Positions 1 to 7,190 of a DNA stretch of 64,000 bases are shown here, one piece after another. The notes under the pieces were generated by a model that was not told where the DNA came from, did not search any database, and saw only the letters and a program-made list of their open reading frames with translations. Position numbers and translations under genes: made by a program. The DNA lies in NCBI GenBank assembly GCA_964392245.1, contig CAYMOX010000008.1, positions 46,760 to 110,759 of the forward strand. The letters run 5' to 3'. This stretch comes from JAAUUJ01 sp964392245 (GTDB lineage: Bacteria; Cyanobacteriota; Cyanobacteriia; Thermostichales; Thermostichaceae). Position 1 is the stretch's first letter; every line of letters starts with the position of its first letter.

Positions 1-147
1 GTTCCCTCCACTGATCCTTACCAGTTTCCAGGCACTGGCTTGGGGTTAGCCACAGTGCAACATCTGGTGAGTCTTCTCGGGGGATCGATTCAGGTGGAAA
101 GCGGGAATCACCAGGTGTGTTTCCAGTTCAATTTGCCCATTGGCTAG
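1..147 (+). CDS. Sensor histidine kinase, C-terminal fragment (cut by window edge)
   Basis: The first 48 codons, open to the left edge and ending in TAG at 145-147, encode the end of a GHKL ATPase domain. A GTGLGL glycine box at residues 11-16 of the fragment is followed by a short helix and a LGGSIQVES strand, the usual last elements of a two-component kinase catalytic domain. The sensor and dimerisation regions lie outside the window, so signal and partner cannot be given. No response regulator follows directly; the next gene is a MoxR ATPase about 110 bases on. Confidence 0.8.
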   Translation, partial: VPSTDPYQFPGTGLGLATVQHLVSLLGGSIQVESGNHQVCFQFNLPIG

Positions 148-257
148 AAGAGGGGTCTGCATCCTTCCCTTGAGCCTTCCTGATCCCCCTCTGTAAATCG
201 GGCAGGGAGACTCCAGCGTCCACTATTGTGGAGACAGGTTGCGTTCTGCTCAAATGT

Positions 258-1235
258 ATGGAAACCACTGCCTCCGCCAGTCAGTCCTCTTTGCTCCCTC
301 TCACGGCACAGATCAACCAGTTAACTGCGAATGTGGGATCTGTCTTCCTGGGGAAATCAGAGGTGGTCCAGATGGTGGTGACCGCGCTGATCGCCCGTGG
401 CCATATTTTGCTGGAGGATGTCCCTGGGGTGGGAAAGACTACCCTGGCCCAGGCCATCGCCCGCAGTTTGGGGGCAGACTTTCAACGCATTCAATTCACC
501 AGCGATCTTTTGCCCAGCGATATTCTCGGGATCAGTATTTTTAATAAAGACACGCGCGCCTTTGAGTTTCGTCCTGGACCGATTTTTGCCCATGTTGTTC
601 TGGCGGATGAAATCAACCGCACCTCCCCACGCACCCAGAGTGCCCTGTTGGAGGCCATGGCCGAGAGCCGCATCTCTCTCGATGATCAAACCTATCGCCT
701 GCCAGATCCCTTTATTGTCCTGGCCACCCAAAACCCCCTCGAGTACCACGGCACCTATCCTCTGCCAGAGAGTCAGCTGGATCGGTTTTTAATGCGTCTC
801 TCCATTGGCTATCCAGCTCAGGATATTGAGCGCAAGCTCTTGCTGGAACGGCGTGCCTCTGAGCCTGTTGAGGAACTGAAAACCGCCCTGACCCTGCCAT
901 CACTACAGGAGATTCAGACCAAGGTGGATCAGGTGCAAATGGATGAATCGCTGGCGGAATACATTCTGCAGGTGGTGCAGGCAACTCGGACCTCATCACT
1001 CTTGCGGGCAGGGGTTTCGACTCGGGGGGCACTGGCCATCGCTCGGGCTGCCAGAGCTCATGCCCTGGTCCAGGGTCGCACCTATTGCATTCCCGATGAT
1101 CTCACGCATCTCTTTGTGCCGGTTCTGGCTCACCGCATTTCTCTGAGTGGGCTGCCGGATTCTTTCCAGAGTACACGCCGCGAAGCCGAAACGATCATTC
1201 AGGATATTGTGTCGGGGATCGAGGCTCCAGTGTGA
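258..1235 (+). CDS. MoxR-family AAA+ ATPase
   Basis: This 325-residue AAA+ ATPase of the MoxR family has Walker A GVGKT near residues 57-61 and Walker B VVLADEINR near 113-121, followed by sensor regions and the small C-terminal lid. MoxR proteins act as cytoplasmic chaperones in metal or cofactor insertion and membrane-complex maturation, usually beside a DUF58 protein. The next gene is DUF58 and overlaps this one by 4 bases (GTGA), so the two are almost certainly co-translated. I chose ATG 258; an in-frame GTG at 228 would add ten residues with no obvious ribosome site. The client protein is unknown. Confidence 0.9.
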   Translation: METTASASQSSLLPLTAQINQLTANVGSVFLGKSEVVQMVVTALIARGHILLEDVPGVGKTTLAQAIARSLGADFQRIQFTSDLLPSDILGISIFNKDTRAFEFRPGPIFAHVVLADEINRTSPRTQSALLEAMAESRISLDDQTYRLPDPFIVLATQNPLEYHGTYPLPESQLDRFLMRLSIGYPAQDIERKLLLERRASEPVEELKTALTLPSLQEIQTKVDQVQMDESLAEYILQVVQATRTSSLLRAGVSTRGALAIARAARAHALVQGRTYCIPDDLTHLFVPVLAHRISLSGLPDSFQSTRREAETIIQDIVSGIEAPV

Positions 1236-2332
1236 AGGTGGGCAGCAGGTTTCGTTTACCCCGCAAGTTTTCTCTGACACGGATCGGTCGCATTTTTATT
1301 GGCATCACGATCCTGGTGAGTATTGCTGCATTCAACACCGGCAACAATGCCCTCTATCTGTTGTTTTCATTAATGCTGAGTCTGATCCTGATCAGCGGCA
1401 TCCTTTCCGAGGCGGTTCTGCAGGGGATCAGGATCGAGCGACAGTGGCCCCAGCATATTTTTGCAGGCCAGGACACAATGATTCCGGTGAAAGTCGTCAA
1501 TACCAAGCGCCGAGCCAGCTACTCGTTGCTGATCAGTGAGCAAGTGGAGGATCTCAGCCACCCTTCTATCTTCATTTTGCAACTGGATCCCCAGAAGGAG
1601 ATCACATCCTCCTATCGCTTGAATTTTCCCAGACGGGGAGTATGGAGAAGTCAGGGCTACGAGATCACCACCACTTTTCCTTTTGAACTGTTTCGCAAAG
1701 GTCTGGAAGTCTTTCAACCCAGAGAGATTCTGGTTTATCCGCGCCCCATTCCTCCCACACGGCTTCCCCACTTCCCCAGCCGTCCCCTGGGAGAGATCGC
1801 CCGCCCTATCAAAGGGCATACCGGAGACTTTCATAGCTTCAGGGAGTACCGTAGCAGCGATAGCATGCGGTATGTGCACTGGAAAGTGTCTGCCAAGCGG
1901 GATCAACTGGTGATCCGCGAGCTGGAGGGACAGGATCTGGACAGTCTAATTGTCTGTTTTTACAACAGCTGGCAGCCTTATCCCCACTCATTAACATGGA
2001 CTTGCCAAGATCCTGAGCAACATCGCCATCGGCTGGAGCGGGGGGTGGAAGCCTGTGCTGGATTGATTCAGCATTTGATTGGTCGCAGACATCCCCTTGC
2101 CTTGGCTACGCTGCAGGATCGCACCCCCTACGGCAACAGTGCCCAGCACATGGAGGCGATCCTGAGAGTCTTGGCGCGTCTGCAATTTGTAGGAGAGCCG
2201 GACAGCCCTACCCCAACCCAAACGCTTACTTTTGATCTGCAACCCCAGGATCGCTGTATTCTCATGGCAGAAGGGCCTGCATTTCCTGACATCAGCACAG
2301 GGCAAGTGGTGGCCAAGATCCCTTTTGGGTAA
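1232..2332 (+). CDS. DUF58 membrane protein, MoxR partner
   Basis: A 366-residue protein with two transmembrane helices near the N-terminus (about residues 19-37 and 40-60). A soluble beta-rich domain and then the DUF58 signature follow, around residues 194-222 (GDFHSFREY, later RYVHWK). DUF58 proteins pair with MoxR ATPases and contain a vWA-like fold; molecular function is not settled. It starts at GTG inside the stop codon of the MoxR gene, which implies translational coupling. Its stop codon directly abuts the stop of the opposite-strand DUF192 gene, with no spacer and no visible terminator between them. Confidence 0.88.
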   Translation: MKVGSRFRLPRKFSLTRIGRIFIGITILVSIAAFNTGNNALYLLFSLMLSLILISGILSEAVLQGIRIERQWPQHIFAGQDTMIPVKVVNTKRRASYSLLISEQVEDLSHPSIFILQLDPQKEITSSYRLNFPRRGVWRSQGYEITTTFPFELFRKGLEVFQPREILVYPRPIPPTRLPHFPSRPLGEIARPIKGHTGDFHSFREYRSSDSMRYVHWKVSAKRDQLVIRELEGQDLDSLIVCFYNSWQPYPHSLTWTCQDPEQHRHRLERGVEACAGLIQHLIGRRHPLALATLQDRTPYGNSAQHMEAILRVLARLQFVGEPDSPTPTQTLTFDLQPQDRCILMAEGPAFPDISTGQVVAKIPFG

Positions 2333-2863
2333 TCATTCGATCTCTGAGACTTCGATGGTATCGCCCACTTCCAAACCCAGTTCCTGAGCGGTACCCCCTC
2401 GAAATTCCAGCACCTGATCCACCAGCTGATCGCGAGGAGGGCCATAGGTGGGGCAGGGTTGTTCCAGACAGCTGGGCACATTATCCGCCAGATGCACAAT
2501 CTTGCCATCCAGCATAAAAATGATGTCGAGGGGGATGTAGGTGTTGTACATCCAGAAGGTGGCGGGGCGAGGTGGATCCATGGGGAAAAGCATCCCCCCA
2601 TCCTCGGGCAGTTCCTCGCGGAACATCAGACCCAAACTTTGCTGTTGCGGAGTTCTCGCCACTTCCAGATCAAAGGTGCGATCTCCGATCACAGCTTGCG
2701 CCTCGATTTTCATGTTCTGGGGCTGCATCTTGTCAATTTGAGTCTCAGCCATCGTGACCTGGGGCGATCCGAACACCAGCACAGCTGCCAGTGGTAAGAC
2801 CAGACCTGTGGAGCGGCACAGAAAAGCTTGAGAACGGATGGGGTTTAATGGAGGAAAGTTCAT
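2333..2863 (-). CDS. Secreted DUF192 (COG1430) family protein
   Basis: A 176-residue protein with a hydrophobic N-terminal segment (about residues 14-38, ending VTMAE) consistent with a Sec signal peptide or anchor. It is followed by one DUF192 domain: conserved blocks near FDLEVARTPQQQSLGLMFRE, the MDPPRPATFWMYNTYIPLD region and the C-terminal VLEFRGG-GLEVGD block. DUF192 proteins are small periplasmic or cell-surface beta proteins of unknown role, common in cyanobacteria. Transcription converges on the DUF58 gene. No operon partner is visible upstream, where about 170 bases without a gene precede the regulator at 3036. Confidence 0.85.
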   Translation of the reverse strand: MNFPPLNPIRSQAFLCRSTGLVLPLAAVLVFGSPQVTMAETQIDKMQPQNMKIEAQAVIGDRTFDLEVARTPQQQSLGLMFREELPEDGGMLFPMDPPRPATFWMYNTYIPLDIIFMLDGKIVHLADNVPSCLEQPCPTYGPPRDQLVDQVLEFRGGTAQELGLEVGDTIEVSEIE

Positions 2864-3035
2864 AGGTGATCCAGGATAAGACAGAGGCCAGAGATGATCC
2901 TTCCTCAGGCTATCAGACTCTTTAGCCTCCCAGTATTTTTGAGAAGCGTGACAACCGTAACCCAGAACATCTGAAGATCGCTGAGTTTGAACGCTTATAT
3001 TCTCAGAACATAGGATCTTAAAGCTCCCTCACCCG

Positions 3036-3710
3036 ATGGTTTTCCCCACCCATGACGATCAAAGATTTCAAGCCATTGAACAACAGTTGTTTTCCTTAAT
3101 CAGGCGAGTCGAGGCCCTGGAGGCACGGCAACCAGATCTAACGGCAGTCCCCCCTCAACAGCTGCCATCTACTCCTGGTGAGGACAAAGTCATAGGCACT
3201 CTCTCCTACCACGGAATCCTGCAGATGGGAGATGATGTCTGTGAATGGGATCGGGATCACGCCGTCCATAAGCTGGTGGATCTGGAGCAGATTGCCCAAA
3301 TTCTCTCGGCCCTCAGTTATCCGGTACGACTGCAGCTGGTACGCCTCCTTTTGTTCAGATCCTGCAGCAGTCAGCAACTGCAATCCGATCTGGGCATTGA
3401 ATCAGGCACGCTTTATCATCATCTGAAGCCCTTGCTTGCTCTGGGGATCGCGACTCAGCCCAGTCGCAGTGCCTACCAGATCGCCCCTCATCGTTTAGAA
3501 TCAGGCCCTCTAGACTTTTTAGCTTCTTCATTGCCCCATGACACAGTGTCGCTCAGCTCTACCCTACAATTTCTATTCCCACCGCCCTTTGGTTGTGCAG
3601 TTCTCTGCCCTGGATCTCAGTTCTGTCACCGGTATTTTGCTCGCCCGCCTAGCAGAGAAACATCTGCAGGTTTGCCGCAGATTAGCTGCCTGTATTCAAG
3701 AGTGGCGTGA
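3036..3710 (+). CDS. ArsR-like winged-helix regulator, C-terminus altered by IS remnant
   Basis: The reading frame gives 224 residues. The first 35 look like a coiled coil. Residues ~88-150 form an ArsR-type winged helix, with the dimer/entry motif LSYPVRLQLVRLLL and a recognition helix around GIESGTLYHHLKPLLALGI. After about residue 155 the similarity to regulators ends and the frame runs into DNA that, in another frame, is the start of an IS1380-type transposase (ATG 3538). The native C-terminus has therefore probably been replaced by element sequence. No Cys pair typical of metal sensors is seen in the helix. It may still bind DNA, but the target and inducer are unknown. Confidence 0.6.
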   Translation: MVFPTHDDQRFQAIEQQLFSLIRRVEALEARQPDLTAVPPQQLPSTPGEDKVIGTLSYHGILQMGDDVCEWDRDHAVHKLVDLEQIAQILSALSYPVRLQLVRLLLFRSCSSQQLQSDLGIESGTLYHHLKPLLALGIATQPSRSAYQIAPHRLESGPLDFLASSLPHDTVSLSSTLQFLFPPPFGCAVLCPGSQFCHRYFARPPSRETSAGLPQISCLYSRVA

Positions 3711-3848
3711 CCCCCGCAAGGTCGTCCACACCTTGCTACAGTTGGTTAGCCAACGGGTCTATCAAAACGGGTGGCAGGATATGAAGATGCTAACGATAGC
3801 AATCAGCTCCGGCATGACCCTATTTTCAAAATGGCCTGTGATCTGCCA
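3538..3848 (+). mobile_element. IS1380-type transposase remnant (N-terminal part)
   Basis: From ATG 3538 the frame reads as the N-terminus of an IS1380/IS4-superfamily DDE transposase. Visible blocks are FYSHRP, LSSVTG.LLARLAEK, RRLAACI, EWRDPRKVVHTLLQLVSQRVYQ and, after a frameshift between about 3767 and 3781, GYEDANDSNQLRHDP ending in IFKMACDLP. This block order is characteristic of the family. The catalytic DDE domain and the right end are missing, because the frame passes directly into mobA sequence at about 3831-3848. No terminal inverted repeats could be recognised. The element is dead. Confidence 0.72.
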
Positions 3849-4136
3849 TTACTGAATCCTGAGATCGTGCAAGCCTGGGCTGAGCAACTACAGAATCTGA
3901 GACCGGATCAACTTGCACTCATACCTCATCAACCTCAAGGATGAGAACTTCTCTGTACTTTTTACCGCCTCCAGTGTTTGCTAAGCCTGAGTGAATTCGC
4001 TGAATCAGGGGGTCGCTCCTTTCAAACTTGGCTGGATCAGATCCCGGTTCAACCTCTCTGCCTCTCAGAGACAGAGATAAAAATGCTCTGGAATTGCAAT
4101 ACCCCCACTGATCTGCAGAAAATTCAAGGCGAGTAA
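3831..4136 (+). pseudogene. mobA remnant: C-terminal third of molybdenum cofactor guanylyltransferase
   Basis: A continuous frame of 102 codons from 3831 to the TAA at 4134-4136 matches the MobA C-terminal portion: ACDLPLLNPEIVQ, a CTFYR block, a SGGRSFQTWL block and the closing NCNTPTDL. It contains one in-frame nonsense codon, TGA 3942-3944, where MobA normally has Trp before the E-x-LC-x-FYR motif. The N-terminal GTP-binding half (glycine-rich LAGG.S.RMG loop) is absent and replaced by transposase sequence in the same frame. MobA attaches GMP to molybdopterin. This copy cannot function, although a molybdate transporter lies 2 kb downstream. Its 3' end overlaps the converging GNAT gene by 13 bases. 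Confidence 0.8.
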
Positions 4137-5050
4137 AACTCTAGATCTCTGTACATAATCACCCGATCATAGAGAGGGAGTCCCGCTGCTTTTTCCTGTT
4201 GCCGGATTAGTTGAAATCCAGGGGAGAGGTCTCGATCCTCCCAGGTGCGGAACCCCATCTTCAGATAAAAGGGAGCATTCCAGGGGATGGAGCGAAACGT
4301 CGAGAGAGTCACCACGGGGTAGCCCTCCTGCTTGGACCACTGCAATACAGTCTCCACGATGCGGCGCCCGATCCCCCGTCTGCCATGGCGAGGGTCCACA
4401 TCTATTTCCTCCAAATAGGCCGTCTGATCTAGCTCCCGCACCACCGCAAACCCCACCAGGCATGTCTCTCCTTCTGGATATACCACCCATACTTGCCCGT
4501 TGAGAAAGCGATCATAAAGCTTGACCCAAGGCATGGGTTCACCCTCCGCCAGGTGGGCATAAGTCGTTTCACGGAAGCGTTGGGCGGCTCGTTTTTCAAT
4601 ACCTGCGAGATGATCCAGGTCGGTATAACGGGCAGGGCGAATCCGATAACGGCTGGTGATCCGTCCCACAAAAGAGTCCAGTTGCTCGCCCCAATGAGAC
4701 ACAGACGCAAGGGGCTCGAATAGATTGTCCACTCCATGGATACCCGAAAGTTCGGTTACCGTGACCTCCAGTTCAGAGAAGAAATCGCCCATGTCCTGGA
4801 AGGGATCCAGATGAGTTGCCCATACTCTGTCTAACCCTTCAAGTCGGCAACGGCGTAATAGCTGCTGATGTTCCTTTAATGCCCATTGATGCTCTGGATT
4901 GGGTTCAACACTGACCCATTGACTCAACAGTTGTTCGGCTTCAGCCTGTAACAGCTGCGGGTGATCCTTGAGAAGAAGCAGGGAGTCTCTCAGGGTTTTT
5001 GCGGAAATAAACTCCACCAGTAGTTGAGGAAGGGAAGGTGAATCCTGCAT
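4124..5050 (-). CDS. GNAT-family N-acetyltransferase with N-terminal helical extension
   Basis: A 308-residue protein. Residues ~135-300 form a GNAT acyltransferase fold: an IRPARYTDLDHL entry strand, then EEIDVDPRHGRRGIGRRIVE (the R-x-x-G-x-G/A acetyl-CoA pyrophosphate loop), then FYLKMGF near the end. The first ~100 residues are helical and resemble a module often found at the N-terminus of cyanobacterial multidomain proteins (LL.EFI....L.DSL.LL..HP.LL..EAE.LL). Substrate is unknown. Transcription runs toward the mobA remnant. The methyltransferase gene upstream is divergent, about 110 bases away. Confidence 0.85.
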   Translation of the reverse strand: MQDSPSLPQLLVEFISAKTLRDSLLLLKDHPQLLQAEAEQLLSQWVSVEPNPEHQWALKEHQQLLRRCRLEGLDRVWATHLDPFQDMGDFFSELEVTVTELSGIHGVDNLFEPLASVSHWGEQLDSFVGRITSRYRIRPARYTDLDHLAGIEKRAAQRFRETTYAHLAEGEPMPWVKLYDRFLNGQVWVVYPEGETCLVGFAVVRELDQTAYLEEIDVDPRHGRRGIGRRIVETVLQWSKQEGYPVVTLSTFRSIPWNAPFYLKMGFRTWEDRDLSPGFQLIRQQEKAAGLPLYDRVIMYRDLEFYSP

Positions 5051-5158
5051 ACGGCTGAAAAGGCATCAATTCATCCTCTGTCCTAACTGACATTGTGTGC
5101 TGTCAGGTCAGGGAATCTTAACGAAACATCTCTGCATCATTTTCGTCTATCTCTAAAT

Positions 5159-5911
5159 ATGGATACCGTTGAGCGTTTCACCACCAAGGCTGAACATTAT
5201 GTACGCTACCGCTGGGATTATGCGCCGGAAGCATTTGTGGCACTGAGAGATCACGCCCAGCTGTCGGCCTTCACCAGAGTGGCGGATATTGGATCGGGAC
5301 CAGGGACGATTGCCCGTCATCTCCTTGATCAAGTGGCGCGGATCTATGCCGTTGAACCCAATGCCGCCATGCGCCAGATAGCCCAACGCTCTGTGGGGAC
5401 TCCTTCCAATTTAGAATTTCTGGATGCCCTGGCCAATGAAACCACGTTGCCCGATCAAAGTGTGGATCTGATTACTGTCGGGCGAGCCCTGCACTGGTTC
5501 CCTAAAGAGCTTACCCGCAGAGAGTTTCAACGGATCCTGGTCCCTGCTGGGTGGCTAGCTATCTTCAAGGTTTCCTGCCCGAATTCGGATCTTCTCAATG
5601 CCATGGAAAGTTTGAAAAACGAAACCCTGGGCTGGGATAGCTCAACCCCCACTGGCAAGATTGAGCCTGCGTTGCTCTCCTTCTACTTTGGGCATGAGAA
5701 TTACCTGATCCGCGAATTTCCCCATCGTCAGCAAGAAAGGTTCAATGATTTTCTGGGTCGGTTAACATCTAAATCCCATGCTCCCGATCCTGGAGATCCC
5801 TCATACTCCCACTTTCAAGAGGCAGTGAAGGGGATCTTCGCTCAGTTTGCCCATGATGACATTCTGACTCTGGACTTGATCACGGAACTTGTTCTGGGGC
5901 AGATCGGTTAA
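5159..5911 (+). CDS. Class I SAM-dependent methyltransferase
   Basis: A 250-residue methyltransferase of the Rossmann type. Motif I ADIGSGPGT lies near residue 43 and is followed by the acidic strand end YAVEPN. The post-motif DLITVGRALHWF resembles small-molecule or ubiquinone/tocopherol-type methyltransferases and the Methyltransf_11 family. Substrate cannot be assigned. I chose ATG 5159 because the N-terminal FTTKAEHYVRYR block typical of this subfamily begins just after it; an upstream GTG at 5093 would add 22 unlikely residues. It ends 11 bases before the stop of the converging RHH-Mop gene. Confidence 0.85.
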   Translation: MDTVERFTTKAEHYVRYRWDYAPEAFVALRDHAQLSAFTRVADIGSGPGTIARHLLDQVARIYAVEPNAAMRQIAQRSVGTPSNLEFLDALANETTLPDQSVDLITVGRALHWFPKELTRREFQRILVPAGWLAIFKVSCPNSDLLNAMESLKNETLGWDSSTPTGKIEPALLSFYFGHENYLIREFPHRQQERFNDFLGRLTSKSHAPDPGDPSYSHFQEAVKGIFAQFAHDDILTLDLITELVLGQIG

Positions 5912-5922
5912 AGCGTTGACCT

Positions 5923-6306
5923 TCAGTCCACAGCAATCATGACATCGGAGGACTTGATCACCGCATAAGCTTGCTTGCCAACCTCCAGCCCCAATCGTTC
6001 GGCTGAGGCTTTTGTGATTACAGAGGTAACCTCAATGTCGGGCGCGATCTCCAGTGTCACCTCAGCATTGACGGCTCCCAGCACAATCTGCTTTACCGTT
6101 CCCTTGAGAAGGTTGCGAGCACTAACGTTCATACCTTGGAAATGTTGAGTAGATAATTGTCTAATCATATCAGGGCTGAGGCTACGTAACAGTTCACGGA
6201 GAACATCTGTCTTGGTCCGCTGAGTAAACTCACAAAATTGCTCCAGCTGTTGTCGCTCCAGCTCGGAGGTTTGGAAGGTAATCCACCCCTGGCTTTTTCT
6301 TGGCAT
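5923..6306 (-). CDS. RHH-Mop fusion: probable molybdate-responsive repressor
   Basis: A 127-residue protein with two parts. Residues ~1-55 are a CopG/Arc-like ribbon-helix-helix segment (strand WITFQTSELERQQLEQF, then helices through TKTDVLRELLRSL). Residues ~58-127 are a single Mop/TOBE molybdate-binding domain (SARNLLKGTV, EVTLEIAP, VTSVITKASAERLGL, AYAVIKSSDVMIAVD). Mop domains bind molybdate or tungstate; RHH domains bind DNA as dimers. The gene is divergent from modA-modD-modBC with only 65 bases between start codons, and that gap holds TTGGTA half-sites. I infer an autoregulated molybdate sensor replacing ModE. It could alternatively be a plain molybdopterin-binding storage protein, but the RHH part argues against that. 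Confidence 0.8.
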   Translation of the reverse strand: MPRKSQGWITFQTSELERQQLEQFCEFTQRTKTDVLRELLRSLSPDMIRQLSTQHFQGMNVSARNLLKGTVKQIVLGAVNAEVTLEIAPDIEVTSVITKASAERLGLEVGKQAYAVIKSSDVMIAVD

Positions 6307-6317
6307 GTCTCACTCAC

Positions 6318-6356
6318 TACCAAAATAGTTGGTAACTCAACCTATGATGCTTGGTA
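6318..6356. promoter_or_regulatory. Candidate operator in the divergent RHH-Mop / modA promoter region
   Basis: An inverted repeat TACCAA-AATAG-TTGGTA occupies 6318-6334, and a third half-site TTGGTA lies at 6351-6356. The two direct TTGGTA copies (6329 and 6351) start 22 bases apart, two helical turns, and each is followed three bases later by CAACC. A TATGAT at 6343-6348 could be the modA -10 element, sitting between the half-sites. The arrangement fits an RHH dimer-of-dimers site, and the adjacent RHH-Mop protein is the obvious candidate ligand. Function is inferred from layout only. Confidence 0.5.
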
Positions 6357-6371
6357 TGTCAACCTTACCTC

Positions 6372-7166
6372 ATGAAGATAGAACCTATGCAGCGCAGACT
6401 TATCCTGAGTTCGTTGACCTTACTTGCATCACTCTCCACTCTGGGGTTGGCTCCGATTGTAGCTAGAGCACAGTCTACCTCTCTAACGATCTCGGTAGCT
6501 GCCAGTTTACAAGATGCGATCAATGCTCTTCAGCCTCTCTATCAAGAGAAAAATCCTGACATCGAACTCGTAATTAACTTTGGCTCTTCAGGATCTCTGC
6601 AACAACAAATCGAGCAAGGTGCACCTGTTGATCTATTTATTTCAGCAGCAGCTCGACAGATGAACGCTCTCGCAGAAAAAGAGCTTATCCTTCCTGAAAC
6701 AAAAACAATTCTGGTCACAAACGAGTTGGTCCTGATCACTCCAATTAATAGCCCTTTGATCGAAAATCCTGAGGATCTAACCCAGCCTGATATTGAAAGA
6801 ATTGCTTTAGGCGAGCCGAGCTCTGTGCCAGCTGGAACCTATGCTCAGCAAGCTTTAACTGCATTGGATCTAATATCTGAGCTAGAATCAAAGTTTGTCT
6901 TTGGGAAAGATGTTCGACAGTTGCTTAACTATGTGGAGACAGACAATGTAGATGTCGGGATTTTGTACCAAACTGATGCTTTAGTATCTGATAAAGTCAA
7001 GGTTAGCTTCGTGTTCCCGCCAGAAACTCATGAGCCGATTGTCTATCCTATGGCTGTGATTAAGGGGAGTGATCATCCAGAGGCAGCAGGTGCTTTTGCT
7101 GAGTTTCTGAAGGGGGAAGCAGCAGAAAGAGTCTGGGAAGAGTTTGGATTTAAAGCAGCAAAGTGA
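6372..7166 (+). CDS. modA: Molybdate ABC transporter substrate-binding protein ModA
   Basis: A 264-residue periplasmic binding protein with a signal peptide (hydrophobic core about residues 9-25, cleavage near ARAQS). The ModA/WtpA fold is shown by VAASLQDAINAL, the INFGSSGSLQQQIEQGAPVD block that supplies oxyanion-binding Ser residues, and the C-terminal YPMAVIKGS and FAEFLKG elements. It captures molybdate (or tungstate) for the ModBC permease encoded two genes downstream. I chose ATG 6372; ATG 6387 is also possible and an upstream TTG would lie within the operator region. The operon continues with modD after a 24-base gap. Confidence 0.93.
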   Translation: MKIEPMQRRLILSSLTLLASLSTLGLAPIVARAQSTSLTISVAASLQDAINALQPLYQEKNPDIELVINFGSSGSLQQQIEQGAPVDLFISAAARQMNALAEKELILPETKTILVTNELVLITPINSPLIENPEDLTQPDIERIALGEPSSVPAGTYAQQALTALDLISELESKFVFGKDVRQLLNYVETDNVDVGILYQTDALVSDKVKVSFVFPPETHEPIVYPMAVIKGSDHPEAAGAFAEFLKGEAAERVWEEFGFKAAK

Positions 7167-7190
7167 CCGTAGTATGTTCTTAAGTTAGTT

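Noticed and set aside
3942..3944. TGA inside mobA as a selenocysteine or recoding site
   Set aside because: MobA has Trp there (TGG to TGA is one change), the N-terminal half of the gene is missing, and no SECIS-like hairpin is evident. Simple decay explains it.
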